A stretch of 64,000 bases of DNA from Microcella indica (GCF_013414345.1 NZ_CP058670.1:1116001-1180000), one strand, 5' to 3'; shown: positions 37,708 to 46,682, counted from the first letter of the stretch. The notes: generated by a model not told the origin, from the sequence alone. Program-made: numbers and translations.

Positions 37708-38511
37708 TCACGGGTTTCGATGCGTGCAGTCCCGAGCATAGGCCGCCGGGGTCCGGTAGCCGAGCGCGGAGTGGCGACGGCCATGGTTGTAGTCCCTTTT
37801 CCAGTCGCCGATCACGACCCGGGCATGGTGCAGGCTGTAGAAACTGTTCAGGTTCAAACACTCGTCGCGAATGCGGGAGTTGAACGATTCCACGTAGCCG
37901 TTGCGCCACGGCTGGCCCGGCGGAATGTAGGAGATCCCCACCGAGTCGTTCGCCCAGTCGGCGAGGGTTTGGGAGACGAACTCGGGCCCGTTGTCGCACC
38001 GCAACACAGTCGGCAGGCCACGGTGGGCGACGATGCGCTCCAGTTCGTCCACGAGCCGGTCGGCGGTGATCGAGCGCTCCACGAGCCCGCCGACGCATTC
38101 GCGGGTGTGCTCATCGATGATCGAGGCGATCTTCAGGTTGCGACCGTTCTCGGTGGCATCGAACTGGAAATCCACCGCCCACACCGTGTTAGGCGCGTCA
38201 GCCGGGATAGGTTCAGCGGTGGAGGCGCCGACGCGTTTGCGGCGACGACGCACGATCACCCGCAGGCCTTCCTCACGCCAGAGCCGTTGGATCTTCTTGA
38301 CGTTCACCACCCAGCCCTCACCGACGGCGTCGGCGTGGGCGTTGCGGTAGCCGCGCCGAGGATGAGTCTTCGCCCACGCTCGCAGCCACGTCCGCAATGC
38401 AGCGTCTGGGTCGGCGCAGGTCTCCGAGACCAAGGGTCGGCGCCAGGCCGATCTGCTCAGCCCGACCAGACGACACGCCATCCGCTCACTGATGTCGAAC
38501 ACGCTCAGCAA
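37708..38511 (-). CDS. IS407-group transposase OrfB (copy 2)
   Basis: Its 267-residue translation is identical to that at 32946-33749, with the same DDE motifs and the same TTG first codon. It presumably also acts as part of an OrfAB fusion. Confidence 0.93.
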   Translation of the reverse strand: MLSVFDISERMACRLVGLSRSAWRRPLVSETCADPDAALRTWLRAWAKTHPRRGYRNAHADAVGEGWVVNVKKIQRLWREEGLRVIVRRRRKRVGASTAEPIPADAPNTVWAVDFQFDATENGRNLKIASIIDEHTRECVGGLVERSITADRLVDELERIVAHRGLPTVLRCDNGPEFVSQTLADWANDSVGISYIPPGQPWRNGYVESFNSRIRDECLNLNSFYSLHHARVVIGDWKRDYNHGRRHSALGYRTPAAYARDCTHRNP

Positions 38512-38543
38512 GTGACGGATCGCGGCGCGGCGTCTGCCCGGGC

Positions 38544-38828
38544 CTAAAAGTTTCCCTCTGCCAGCTCCTTCAACGCCGCCTTCTCCAGCTCCGCCTCAGC
38601 CAGCAGTCGCTTCAAGGTCGCGTTCTGTTTCTCGAGCTCTTTGAGCCGTTTCGCGTCTTCTGCTTTCAGGCCGCCGTATTGGTTGCGCCACCGGTAGTAG
38701 GTCTGCTCCGACACGCCGAGCTCCCGGCAGGCAGCTGCAACGTCGCCGCCATCGGCCAGGACACGGTCAGCGATGCCGAGCTTGCGAACGATCTGTTCCG
38801 GCGTGTGCCGGCGCCTTCTCGTGGTCAT
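38544..38828 (-). CDS. IS407-group transposase OrfA (copy 2)
   Basis: Its 94-residue translation is identical to that at 33782-34066. The helix-turn-helix and coiled coil are intact. Confidence 0.92.
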   Translation of the reverse strand: MTTRRRRHTPEQIVRKLGIADRVLADGGDVAAACRELGVSEQTYYRWRNQYGGLKAEDAKRLKELEKQNATLKRLLAEAELEKAALKELAEGNF

Positions 38829-39169
38829 GATGAATCCAGTCTTCCTCCCCGACGAGCGGGGCAACAAGACGACTCTCATAACGAACGGACCGAAAATCTG
38901 GGGTCAGGCCAGTGGAACACGATGAAATTCATCGTGATGGGACCGGTCAGCCTGGTCCTGCTCGCCCGCGCCCGCGTGCGTGAGGGCGTTGCCCGGCGTG
39001 CGCAACGGCGCGCTACGACCGATCTGGCAGAACAGACTGCTTGAAGGTCAAGCGTGGCCTCGCTCACTTCATCAGGGAGTTGCGCAGAGATTCTGGCACC
39101 GCAATAGTCGCCGACAATGCGCGGTCTCTGGTGAATCTCGACGCAGAGTTGCCTGCGCAACAGCCATGC

Positions 39170-41686
39170 TTATCCTTGGGGCTGGATAGTGACTCTGGAA
39201 CGAACCTGAGTTCGCACTTGGTTGTACACGTCGACGTTGAGTGCAGGTGCGACCCAGAGGGAGAGCGCGACGGCGAAGTCAACCCTCTCGCCGAGTAGTC
39301 CGCCGGCCTGCTCGTAGCATTTGACGCGTACCGTCATGTTTGACCCTTGCCCGGTTGCGAATGTGCTCTGCAACTCCCATGACTGACGTTGCAGGGTTGT
39401 CGCTCCACGCGTAGTGGCGTCTGAGCTGAGTCCGGTTGGTGTTCCGAGTCTCGGAATGGCACCCTCGGGCTTGACGAAGGACAACGCAGCTTTTCGGTAC
39501 TGCCGATGCTGCCAGTTGACAGGAGTGAGCCAAGCGAGGGTCGCTTCGATACGTTTGGTCTCGCGTACGTTGAGGCCATCGGGCAGCGGGAAGAGCAGTT
39601 CTTGCTCCTCGTTCGCGCCGATTGAACCGATGAAGAGCACGACTGCCTCATTCGAAGCGCAGCCATCCGAGTAGTCGCGTATCGCGGCGCCGTTACCGAA
39701 GGCACTCTCACCAGGGATCGGATCATGTTCCGAATGGTCCGGGGCTGCTGCTCCGTGCACTAGAAGTGCTTTGATAGCAGACGCTCGTTGTCTTGCGCTG
39801 ATGGGCAGCCCGGCGGTGATGTCGGAGACAACGTCGTGCAGCCGCGCCGCTCTTCTGGCGACGAGTGCCGCAGCCGGGCTCGTACCGGAGATGTGTGTTT
39901 CTTGGAACTGGCTCGGAGTCGCAACCCTGATGCCTGGTCCTAGCGCCGAGATACCAGCGAATGAAATCGTTTCCTGCGCGGTGATGCCGTCCCTAAAGAA
40001 CACGCGACCACCGTTGGCTGCGAGGTCTGGCTTAACGCTTCGACGGTATCCACTGCCAGTCGGAGATATGGGGCTGATGGCCGGAAGCCCATCGGTGGGA
40101 TCGATGGCATATCCCTGCGGATCGGCTGTCGATGCGTCGCCATGAATCGCGCCGACGCTGATCGCGTTCACCGATTCCGCGGGGGCAAGGAGTCGTCGCT
40201 TGTTCTGTTGGCGGGCGATCGCATCGAGGGTCGCCCGTCGTCGGTCATCGCCTTGGAGGGCGGCGATCTCGGTCGAGGATGCCGGGCTGAGAACGAGACT
40301 CTGGTGATTTCCCGCTGAGACGATGATGAGCACGCCGTACTGATAGCTGAGCCAGTCGATGATGCGCGCCCAAGACGACAGGATGGTTTCGAATGGCGAT
40401 GCCGGGTCACCCACCGAGATGTTGACGATCGCGATTGTCTCACCTGCTGCCGGCTGCGCGTCTGTCCCGTCGAACAGTTCCCGGAACGCCCGCCACATGA
40501 GATCCGGCACGAGTTCCTCGGCCGGGAGCTCTTCGATCCTGTTCTCAGTATCATCGGCAGGGGTCAGGATCGGGCGGACGAGCACCGGTCGCACCGCGGG
40601 GGACTCGTCGAGGCCGCGGTCTCCCCAGACGGCCACTGACGACATCCACGTGCCGTGTCGGAGTTCATCCACGGTTGCCTTTTCGAGCAGGTCGTCGGGA
40701 TCGTAAACCTCCACGCGTCCGCGCAGCAACGGGTGGTTGGCCGCGGGGGCTCCATCAAGCAGGCAGAGAACTGGATCGCCCGTGGGCAGGTCGCCATCGA
40801 TCTGCCCTTGTGCTTCGGTTGGTGGGCCGACTACCGGGAGGGCTTGCCCCGACACGCGCAGATACATGACATTTGCGGAGCGGACTATACGAACCGCATC
40901 GTGGTGTCCGGAAGCCAGATCGCGCAGTACCTGATTCGGCACGGTGCACTTGAGTCCGTGATAGCCGATCTGGTCAATGATCGCCGATGCAGTGACCTGA
41001 CCACCGGCCTGTTCGACCAGGGCGGTCACTTCCTGCTGACTCTGTCGCCTCTTCTGATCGCTCCGGCGGTACCACAATTCGATCTCGATACTCTGTGGGC
41101 GATCGTCAATGTGCCCGGCGAAGTACTCATCCCAGTCGATGGCCCGCAGCCGATCTTGCGGCCCCCACGGTCGGAGGTCTTTCAAGTGGGCGAAGAGGTC
41201 CCGAAGCTTCGAGTATCCGTAGGGAAGACCTTCCGTGGCTCTCCACGTCCGCCAGAGCGAAAGCAGATTGTCGAACGCGGTCTGATTCGTGCACACGGCA
41301 TGCAGGCACGAACCGATGTACGGGTTCCTTGGTTCCTCGCTGACGAGCTCGAACTCATCGGTGGGCGTGATCGCGCTCTCAGCCTCGATGAGGATTTCGA
41401 TACCAAGGTTGGTGGCCACAGCGGACAAATCGATCTGCTCATCGAGCGCTTCGAAAACGAGCACGAGCTGAGGGTCAGCGGCATGGATCGAGTTCGAAAT
41501 CTGAATCTGATCGCCGATCGCGGCTATCGCCTCATCAAAACGTGCATCGATCCGCCGCGAGCGCTCTTCCGGGTCGGTGAACCGAGCTCGTTCACCACCA
41601 CCACGTCGCCCTGGAATCGTGCGCGGCGAGGTAACTCGTCCCAGAATGACGGGCCGCTCTGTCGAGGCCCGATCCTCCGGAGGCAC
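39170..41686 (-). CDS. ietS: Subtilisin-like serine protease of an IetAS-type system
   Basis: This 838-residue protein has a ~300-residue N-terminal region without recognised motifs and an S8 protease domain. The triad is visible: Asp311 in LCLLDGAPA, His344 in ELRHGTWMSS and Ser603 in HISGTSPAAA, with the oxyanion Asn460 in VSAGNH. There is no signal peptide, so it is cytoplasmic, unlike secreted subtilases. Its GTG start overlaps the ATPase stop (TAGTG). In IetAS, first described on an Agrobacterium Ti plasmid and later reported as anti-phage, the protease is the toxic effector and the ATPase restrains it. Identity is from architecture and order. Confidence 0.85.
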   Translation of the reverse strand: MPPEDRASTERPVILGRVTSPRTIPGRRGGGERARFTDPEERSRRIDARFDEAIAAIGDQIQISNSIHAADPQLVLVFEALDEQIDLSAVATNLGIEILIEAESAITPTDEFELVSEEPRNPYIGSCLHAVCTNQTAFDNLLSLWRTWRATEGLPYGYSKLRDLFAHLKDLRPWGPQDRLRAIDWDEYFAGHIDDRPQSIEIELWYRRSDQKRRQSQQEVTALVEQAGGQVTASAIIDQIGYHGLKCTVPNQVLRDLASGHHDAVRIVRSANVMYLRVSGQALPVVGPPTEAQGQIDGDLPTGDPVLCLLDGAPAANHPLLRGRVEVYDPDDLLEKATVDELRHGTWMSSVAVWGDRGLDESPAVRPVLVRPILTPADDTENRIEELPAEELVPDLMWRAFRELFDGTDAQPAAGETIAIVNISVGDPASPFETILSSWARIIDWLSYQYGVLIIVSAGNHQSLVLSPASSTEIAALQGDDRRRATLDAIARQQNKRRLLAPAESVNAISVGAIHGDASTADPQGYAIDPTDGLPAISPISPTGSGYRRSVKPDLAANGGRVFFRDGITAQETISFAGISALGPGIRVATPSQFQETHISGTSPAAALVARRAARLHDVVSDITAGLPISARQRASAIKALLVHGAAAPDHSEHDPIPGESAFGNGAAIRDYSDGCASNEAVVLFIGSIGANEEQELLFPLPDGLNVRETKRIEATLAWLTPVNWQHRQYRKAALSFVKPEGAIPRLGTPTGLSSDATTRGATTLQRQSWELQSTFATGQGSNMTVRVKCYEQAGGLLGERVDFAVALSLWVAPALNVDVYNQVRTQVRSRVTIQPQG

Positions 41687-42663
41687 TACTCCTCGCTAAC
41701 GTGGGCGCGACTGGACCACTGCTTGAGTAGCTGCTGCACGACCGTCGTCGAGTCGGGCTCAGGCCCCGAGAGGATAGAACGCCTCTGAACGTCCAGGGCG
41801 AACTCTTCGAGCTCGGCGAAGCTGACCCGGCCGAGACGGTCGGCAATCGTCCGCGGAGAGAGCCCCAGGGGCACCCCGTTCCGAGCCGACCATGCTTGCA
41901 GCCACTCGATCTTTCCGGCTCGTGTGGGGTTCGGCAAGTCGAGTCGAAGTTGCATGCGTCGCCAGACCGCGCGGTCCAGGAGCTCGGCATGATTGGTGGC
42001 TGCAATGACGATGACGTGACTCGGAAGCCTGTCCACTTGCAGCAGCAATGAACTCACGACCCGCTTGATCTCGCCGGTCTCGTGAGTGTCGCCACGCTCT
42101 TTGGCGACAACATCGAACTCGTCGAAGAAGAGCACGCACGGCCTGACTCTCACCGCGTCGAACAACGCCTCCATGCGAGACGCGGTCTCACCGAGGAAGC
42201 TGCCGATCAGACCTTCATAGCGAACGCTCAACAATGGAACGGCCAACTCAGTCGCGACCGCTTCAGCCAGTGAGGTCTTACCGCCGCCGGGCGGCCCGAC
42301 GAACAGGAGGCGATGACGAGGCTCGACACCGTGACTGCGCAGAAGATCACGGCGGTGATGCTCTTCGATGAGCTGACTCACTGCTTGGCGGGCCTCGACG
42401 GGAAGAACCAGCTCTGACAGTCGCCGTTCGGGTTCCTGCTCGTAGAACAGCCCGCGAACAGCGTCATTCCGTGCTAGCGAGGTGACGTTGGCAGCCGGGG
42501 TGGATCGCCGAGTGCGCAACGCGTCCGTCAGTTGCGAGGCAAGCACGTTGTGCTTCTTGTTCTCTTCCTCGGCGATGATAGCCTCGGCTGCGCGTCGGAA
42601 GGCGAGGTCGTCACCTCCGGCGCCGGACTGAACGAGAGCCAAGAGCAGGTCTCCACGTGCCAT
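41686..42663 (-). CDS. ietA: AAA+ ATPase of an IetAS-type system
   Basis: The 325-residue protein has one AAA+ domain: Walker A GPPGGGKT (residues 123-130), Walker B CVLFFDEFD (176-184), sensor 1 in AATN (221-224) and arginines in DRAVWRRM. The N-terminal ~85 residues are helical and may bind the partner. It resembles FtsH/Vps4-like AAA proteins, as the IetA antitoxin/activator does. It is co-transcribed with the protease gene and overlaps it by one base. Base composition is lower in GC than the core genes. Confidence 0.87.
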   Translation of the reverse strand: MARGDLLLALVQSGAGGDDLAFRRAAEAIIAEEENKKHNVLASQLTDALRTRRSTPAANVTSLARNDAVRGLFYEQEPERRLSELVLPVEARQAVSQLIEEHHRRDLLRSHGVEPRHRLLFVGPPGGGKTSLAEAVATELAVPLLSVRYEGLIGSFLGETASRMEALFDAVRVRPCVLFFDEFDVVAKERGDTHETGEIKRVVSSLLLQVDRLPSHVIVIAATNHAELLDRAVWRRMQLRLDLPNPTRAGKIEWLQAWSARNGVPLGLSPRTIADRLGRVSFAELEEFALDVQRRSILSGPEPDSTTVVQQLLKQWSSRAHVSEE

Positions 42664-42736
42664 GCTTCACTCTCCTCTGCGTTCGTTCAGTCGACATCCC
42701 TGATCTATCGTACCGAGTAGCCATAGGGGACCATCC

Positions 42737-42972
42737 GTGTGCCGCGCCGTCGGCGAGTATCTGTTGCCCTGGGCGGTCGTTGTTGCGAGCGCGGTGATCT
42801 TCTGGTTCGGTCATGCATTGTTCATCCCAGACCGCTCCGAGCCGACCAACTGGCTTCCCCCGCTCTGGCAATCCTCGCGCTCGGTCTCGCCCTCGCTTCC
42901 ATCCTTGTATGGCTTAGGTCCCTGCACTCGCCCCTCGCACTACACCTGCCGTTCTACTTCATGTTCGCGTGA
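42737..42972 (+). pseudogene. Possible frameshifted two-helix membrane protein
   Basis: From the GTG at 42737 one frame encodes a membrane helix (LLPWAVVVASAVIFWFGHALFI), then loses character near 42,860. The -1 frame at that place continues with a second helix (ALAILALGLALASILVWL) and stops at 42972. A run of five C at 42857-42861 could be the slip site. The combined ~78-residue product is unrecognised. It is divergent from ietA. Confidence 0.35.
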
Positions 42973-43311
42973 GTCAGCCGGCCGGCGACCTTGCGGACGC
43001 AACCTGCCACCTTCGTGGACCACGGCATTGCGAACCGTCTTATCGTCAACACCAAGCCTCGCGGCGACCTCCTTCAGGGTGAGCCCATCCGCATAGAGAG
43101 CAGCTGCGTGGACACGGCCAGCTTCACTGAGGCCAGGAGTCCGCAGAGCGCCACCAGACTCAAGCACGAACTTCGGGATCGTGCCGCGATGAACTCCGTA
43201 CTTTGCGGCTATCGTGCGAACGGGTATCCCAGCCTTGTAGTCGGCGACGAGTTCGGCCCGCCGCTCAGCGGTCAATCGTGTTTGAGACTTCGCCGGATTT
43301 TTCGCGACCAC
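42940..43311 (-). CDS. Helix-turn-helix protein of recombinase/transposase-accessory type
   Basis: The 123-residue protein contains two helix-turn-helix units: VRTIAAKYGVHRGTIPKFV and LKEVAARLGVDDKTVRNAVV, both like the DNA-binding tail of Hin-type recombinases. No catalytic domain is present. The GTG at 43311 precedes the conserved VAKNPAKSQTRL start; the frame is open back to 43437, ending exactly at the candidate right border. It may be a remnant of a serine recombinase or a small regulator. Confidence 0.55.
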   Translation of the reverse strand: MVAKNPAKSQTRLTAERRAELVADYKAGIPVRTIAAKYGVHRGTIPKFVLESGGALRTPGLSEAGRVHAAALYADGLTLKEVAARLGVDDKTVRNAVVHEGGRLRPQGRRPADSREHEVERQV

Positions 43312-43430
43312 GCCCCGTGTGTCGCGCCTTTCCGGGGTTCGAGTCCGAGGCCCGTGCCCATCAGTACCCTTGAGAACACGGCGAATCAACGATTTCAGCG
43401 CCGGACGCTTGTTTGAGAATCGCCTGGGAA

Positions 43431-43439
43431 GGCCCACCC
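43431..43439 (+). other. Candidate right attachment-site core
   Basis: GGCCCACCC repeats the nine bases at the 3' end of tRNA-Val (27857-27865). Downstream, leaderless-promoter and repeat features of the core chromosome resume within ~100 bp. Confidence 0.3.
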
Positions 43440-43517
43440 TCGATACCCCCGCTCGTGCGCGGTCCCGTCCGCGCCCTTCGCGTCACGGTTCGCCGCCGCA
43501 ATGTCGGGGCCCGCGCT

Positions 43518-43529
43518 TAGCGTGGACGC
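43518..43529 (+). promoter_or_regulatory. Leaderless-type -10 box
   Basis: TAGCGT (43518-43523) is followed after 6 nt by the GTG at 43530, which sets the start of the zinc-ribbon/endonuclease-like gene. Confidence 0.55.
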
Positions 43530-44471
43530 GTGCCGGTGAGTGTGGAGCAGTGGTGGGCGCGCCGCCAATGGGTGACCGGTCGCGACGTGCCGCATCCGAT
43601 TGGAGAATTCCGGGATGCCTGGGCCGCCTTCCCGAGACTCGTCGATCAGTTCCACCCCGACCGCAATCACGAGCTCGTGCTGAGCCAGATCCCGCCCGCC
43701 GCCGACGTGTGGCTGCTGTGGGTCTGCGGCATCGGGCACGACTTCGTCGCGACGCCCGCCGAGCAGCGCGCCCGCCCCGCGCGCTCGCGTCGCTCGTGGT
43801 GCCCCGTGTGCGCGACCCCCTCCGCCTTGCCGCCCGCGCCCAAGTGGCCACGTGGCATCCCGCGCCCCGCCCCGCACCTCGACCTCCACAATTCAGGAGT
43901 CGGCGAGGTGGGCGGCCTGGTCTCGGCCGCGGAAATACAGGGTTCTCGCCCCTCACGTCGGCGTGTCGCGCACGTCCCGGCCGCACGAACTCCTGAGTTG
44001 TGGAGGGAGGCGGGGGAGGTAGCGCCGGGCGAGGCGTTCGTCAGCGGGGCGGCGTCGCGCGCGTCGTCATCGGCTCAGGAGCGGCTGCGGATGCTCGTGT
44101 CCGAGCGACTCGACGTCGACCTGAGCCCCAACGCCGTGCGGGTGCGCACCCCGTTCTTCGGCAAGCTCGAGGTCTGGCCAGATCTCGTGCTGCCCGAGCT
44201 CGCGATCGCCGTCGAGTTCGACACGATCGGGCGCGCGGCCGACGAGCACGTGGGGGAGCGCGAGCGCGTCGACCGGCGCAAGGACAGGCTGCTCGCCGAG
44301 GTGGGCTGGGTCGTCATCCGGATGCGCTGCCGCCCCCTTCAAGCGCTAGGGCCGCACGACCTCGTCGTGCCGGGGGTCTCGGCGCGCGCGGCGGACGAAC
44401 TCGTCGATCGCATGGCCGACGCGCGCGGCGAGCTCATGGTCGCGGCCTACCGCTCCACGCCCGGAGGCTGA
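43530..44471 (+). CDS. Zinc-ribbon plus restriction-endonuclease-like protein with an in-frame repeat insertion
   Basis: The N-terminal ~100 residues resemble the treble-clef zinc-ribbon domains often found with Vsr-like nucleases (LLWVCGIGHDF, then WCPVCATP with paired cysteines). The C-terminal part (residues ~175-290) resembles a DUF559/Vsr-like PD-(D/E)XK fold: WPDLVLPELAIAVEFDTIGR, then ERERVDRRKDRLLAEVGWVVIRMR. Between them, ~40 residues (from LHNSGVGEV to TPELW) are translated repeat R5. The frame stays open through the repeat. The product is 313 residues; its role is unknown. IS1182 lies 65 bp downstream. Confidence 0.7.
   Translation: MPVSVEQWWARRQWVTGRDVPHPIGEFRDAWAAFPRLVDQFHPDRNHELVLSQIPPAADVWLLWVCGIGHDFVATPAEQRARPARSRRSWCPVCATPSALPPAPKWPRGIPRPAPHLDLHNSGVGEVGGLVSAAEIQGSRPSRRRVAHVPAARTPELWREAGEVAPGEAFVSGAASRASSSAQERLRMLVSERLDVDLSPNAVRVRTPFFGKLEVWPDLVLPELAIAVEFDTIGRAADEHVGERERVDRRKDRLLAEVGWVVIRMRCRPLQALGPHDLVVPGVSARAADELVDRMADARGELMVAAYRSTPGG
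43884..44005. repeat. Dispersed inverted-repeat element, copy R5 (within a coding region)
   Basis: The left arm CTCCACAATTCAGGAG is at 43884-43899, the right arm CTCCTGAGTTGTGGAG at 43990-44005, and the core CGGCGTGTCGC at 43959-43969. At 122 bp it is ~24 bp longer than the other copies. It is translated as a linker in the gene at 43530-44471. Confidence 0.85.
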
Positions 44472-46287
44472 GGGCGCCGCACCAGGATGAGACCCGGCCG
44501 AGCATGCCGACGCACGGCGCGCCTGCCGCGATCTAGGAGACTGCTGAACAAGGGGTCTTGACCGTGGTCGGCTGGGCCGTGTCGGTTCTCTGGGCGGGCG
44601 TCGGTGGCTCGGTTCTTGGTCTGCCGTGCCAATAGTTGTCTGCCCGGAAGGCGGCGTTGCGGCACTGTTGGCGGGGGTTCCGCCGAGCTGCGACCGTGAT
44701 TGGGCGCACTGGCTGGCTCTATCCGAGCGCCCAGTTCCCGTTGTGGAAGGTGAGGCCGAGGTTGAGAAGTCGTTTGAGGTTGATTCCGGCGGCGCGGGTG
44801 ACCCACCAGGCGTTGTTCTTCGCGACGCCACGGAACGGCACGCGTCTGGCGTCGCGGGTGAGCCACGCGATTGAGCGTTCGACCATTGGCCGGTGTTGCC
44901 GGTAATCGGCTTGGAAGCCAGGATCCGCGGCTCGGGCCCGGTGTTCGCGTTTGATCCGGTCATGCGCAGTCACGGTCATCTTCCGTCCTCGCGCCGCCGT
45001 GGTGCATCGAAGCTTCAACGGACAGGAGGAGCAGACGCTGCCGAAGGTCACTGTTCCCTTGGCGGCGATCGGTCGGGTGACTCCGGCCGGGCAGGTCATC
45101 GTTCCCGCGGTGTCATCGACGGTGAAGTCATCGATGGTGAACCCGTCAGGAACCGCCCGGGCCAGCGGCATCGGCTTGATAATCGCGGTGTGACCGGCGG
45201 TTCCGATCTGGTCGAGCAGCTCACCGCTGCCGTAGGCCGAATCGGCCAGCACGTCGACCGGTTCCTCGCCGATGCTGGTATCGGCGGTGAGCAGCTCCGC
45301 CCCGCGGGCCGCGTCGCTGTTCGCCGCCCCGGACGCCTTCGTGAGGGCGGCAGCGGTGACCAGACCGGTGTCCGGCTCGATCACAACGTGGGCTTTGAAG
45401 CCGTCCTGCTTCTTCTCCCGCGACTTGTGCGCATGCCGGGTGTCCGGATCAACGGTTGAGATCATCCGCTCCGGGGCGACCTTCCGGGCGATCCGCCACC
45501 GCCCATCGGTGCCATCGGAATCCTCCGCCGGCTCAACGTCCTGCCCTGCGACCAGTGCCAGCAACGCCACCGTTTCCTGCTCCTTCTCGCTCAGTTCGAC
45601 ACCGTCGAGCTCCGCCAGCAGCGTCAACGCGTCGTTCACCAACGCTGAGACGAGCAGATCGCGGGCGGCCGGGTCATCCCAGGCAATGTCCGGCTTCCCA
45701 GGCGTGGAGTAGTCATGCCCGGGCAGGCCCGCGATGAGCTCCGCCGTTGCGGGGACCTCCCGCCCGACTCGGCGGATCTGCGCGATCAGCTGGGTCACCG
45801 TGTCCTGCCGGGCAACCGCATCGTCGAGGATCGTGGAATCGATCGCCCGTCGCCGTCGACCGGTCAACGCCCCCGACTGAGCGATGACCTCGGCCACGGC
45901 ATCGAAGATGCGATGCGGCCGCTCACTGCCAGCCAGACGGCGCCGCCAATACGTCAACACCGACGGGTGGAACGCTGTCTGGGCCACCGCGAACCCACAG
46001 GCCGCTTTCCAGCGCAGATCAAACGTGACCGCCTCCGCAGTCTCCCGATCGGAGAGGTTATGAATCGTCTGCAACACCAACACCGACGCGATCACATCCG
46101 CCGGGATCGAGGGACGACCCCGCCCGGACGGGAACAGATCCGCGAACGCGTCATCCGGGAACAGTTGCCTCCGGTGAGCGGCCAGGAACGCGAACACCGA
46201 CCCCCGCGGGAGCAAATGACCCGCCCAGGACTGAACTGAATCCCCCCGGCGTGTTCGGAGACTCGATTCCTTGGAAGGATCAGTCTC

Positions 46288-46611
46288 ATGGCACGACCCA
46301 ACAAGTATCCGCGCGAGCTTCGTGAGCGCGCAGTCCGCATGGTCGCCGAGGTGCGGCCTGACTATCCCAGCGAGCACGCCGCGATCACCGCGGTCGCCGG
46401 CATGCTCGGCATCGGCTCGCCCGAAACGGTCCGAACCTGGATTCGGCGGCAGCAGGTCGATGTCGGCCAACGGCCGGGGGTGACCACCGAGGCGCAGGCG
46501 GAGATCAAGAAGCTCAAACGAGAGAACGCCGAGTTGCGGCGGGCGAACGAGATATTGAAGGCGGCTTCGGCTTTCTTCGCGGCCGAACTCGACCGGCCAG
46601 CGAAGCGATAG
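46288..46611 (+). CDS. IS3-family transposase OrfA (copy C)
   Basis: The 107-residue protein has a helix-turn-helix in the first 55 residues (AITAVAGMLGIGSPETVRTWI) and a coiled coil (IKKLKRENAELRRANEILK). The stop is followed by the OrfB frame in the -1 register. Confidence 0.93.
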   Translation: MARPNKYPRELRERAVRMVAEVRPDYPSEHAAITAVAGMLGIGSPETVRTWIRRQQVDVGQRPGVTTEAQAEIKKLKRENAELRRANEILKAASAFFAAELDRPAKR

Positions 46612-46682
46612 TCGCGTTCATCACCGACCACAAGGACCGCAATGATGGTGGCCTGCGATGGGGTGTCGAGTCGATCTGCGCC

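Larger units (their letters stand above)
37667..38911 (-). mobile_element. IS3-family, IS407-group insertion sequence, copy 2
   Basis: It has the same length and ends as copy 1, with a duplication GTGG (37663-37666 and 38912-38915), the reverse complement of the CCAC target of copy 1. It interrupts the small membrane-protein gene. The identical proteins imply recent transposition. Confidence 0.95.
37439..39044 (+). pseudogene. Small membrane protein of the conjugative element, split by IS407-group copy 2
   Basis: Joining 37439-37666 and 38916-39044 gives a 118-residue protein that begins MIRQLWTLSVHIRAFLRRYM, has two hydrophobic segments (LKWGVPAILLAAPYLLAAS and LNLLVLLCLW), and ends in a charged helix. 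AGAGGAAA precedes the ATG. Similar short proteins lie beside TraA-type relaxases in actinobacterial plasmids and are often mislabelled sulfate permease (from memory). The insertion truncates it after ~76 native residues. Function is unknown. Confidence 0.8.
27863..43439. mobile_element. Integrated conjugative/mobilizable element next to tRNA-Val
   Basis: The ~15.6-kb region begins at tRNA-Val with a serine recombinase, includes a MobF relaxase, a small membrane protein typical of conjugative elements and an IetAS pair, and shows base composition and codon use visibly less GC-biased than the flanks (especially 39-43 kb). None of the five ~100-bp repeats of the flanking chromosome falls inside it. 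No type IV secretion genes are present, so it would be mobilizable at best, or is a decayed remnant. The right border is uncertain. Confidence 0.7.

Noticed and set aside
32905-38911. Composite transposon bounded by the two IS407-group copies
   Set aside because: Each copy has its own target duplication, and the DNA between them continues genes that lie outside the pair, so they are independent insertions.
39041-39298. Plus-strand frame after the small membrane-protein gene
   Set aside because: Its second half is antisense to the 3' end of the protease gene, and the first half has no recognisable family or ribosome binding site.
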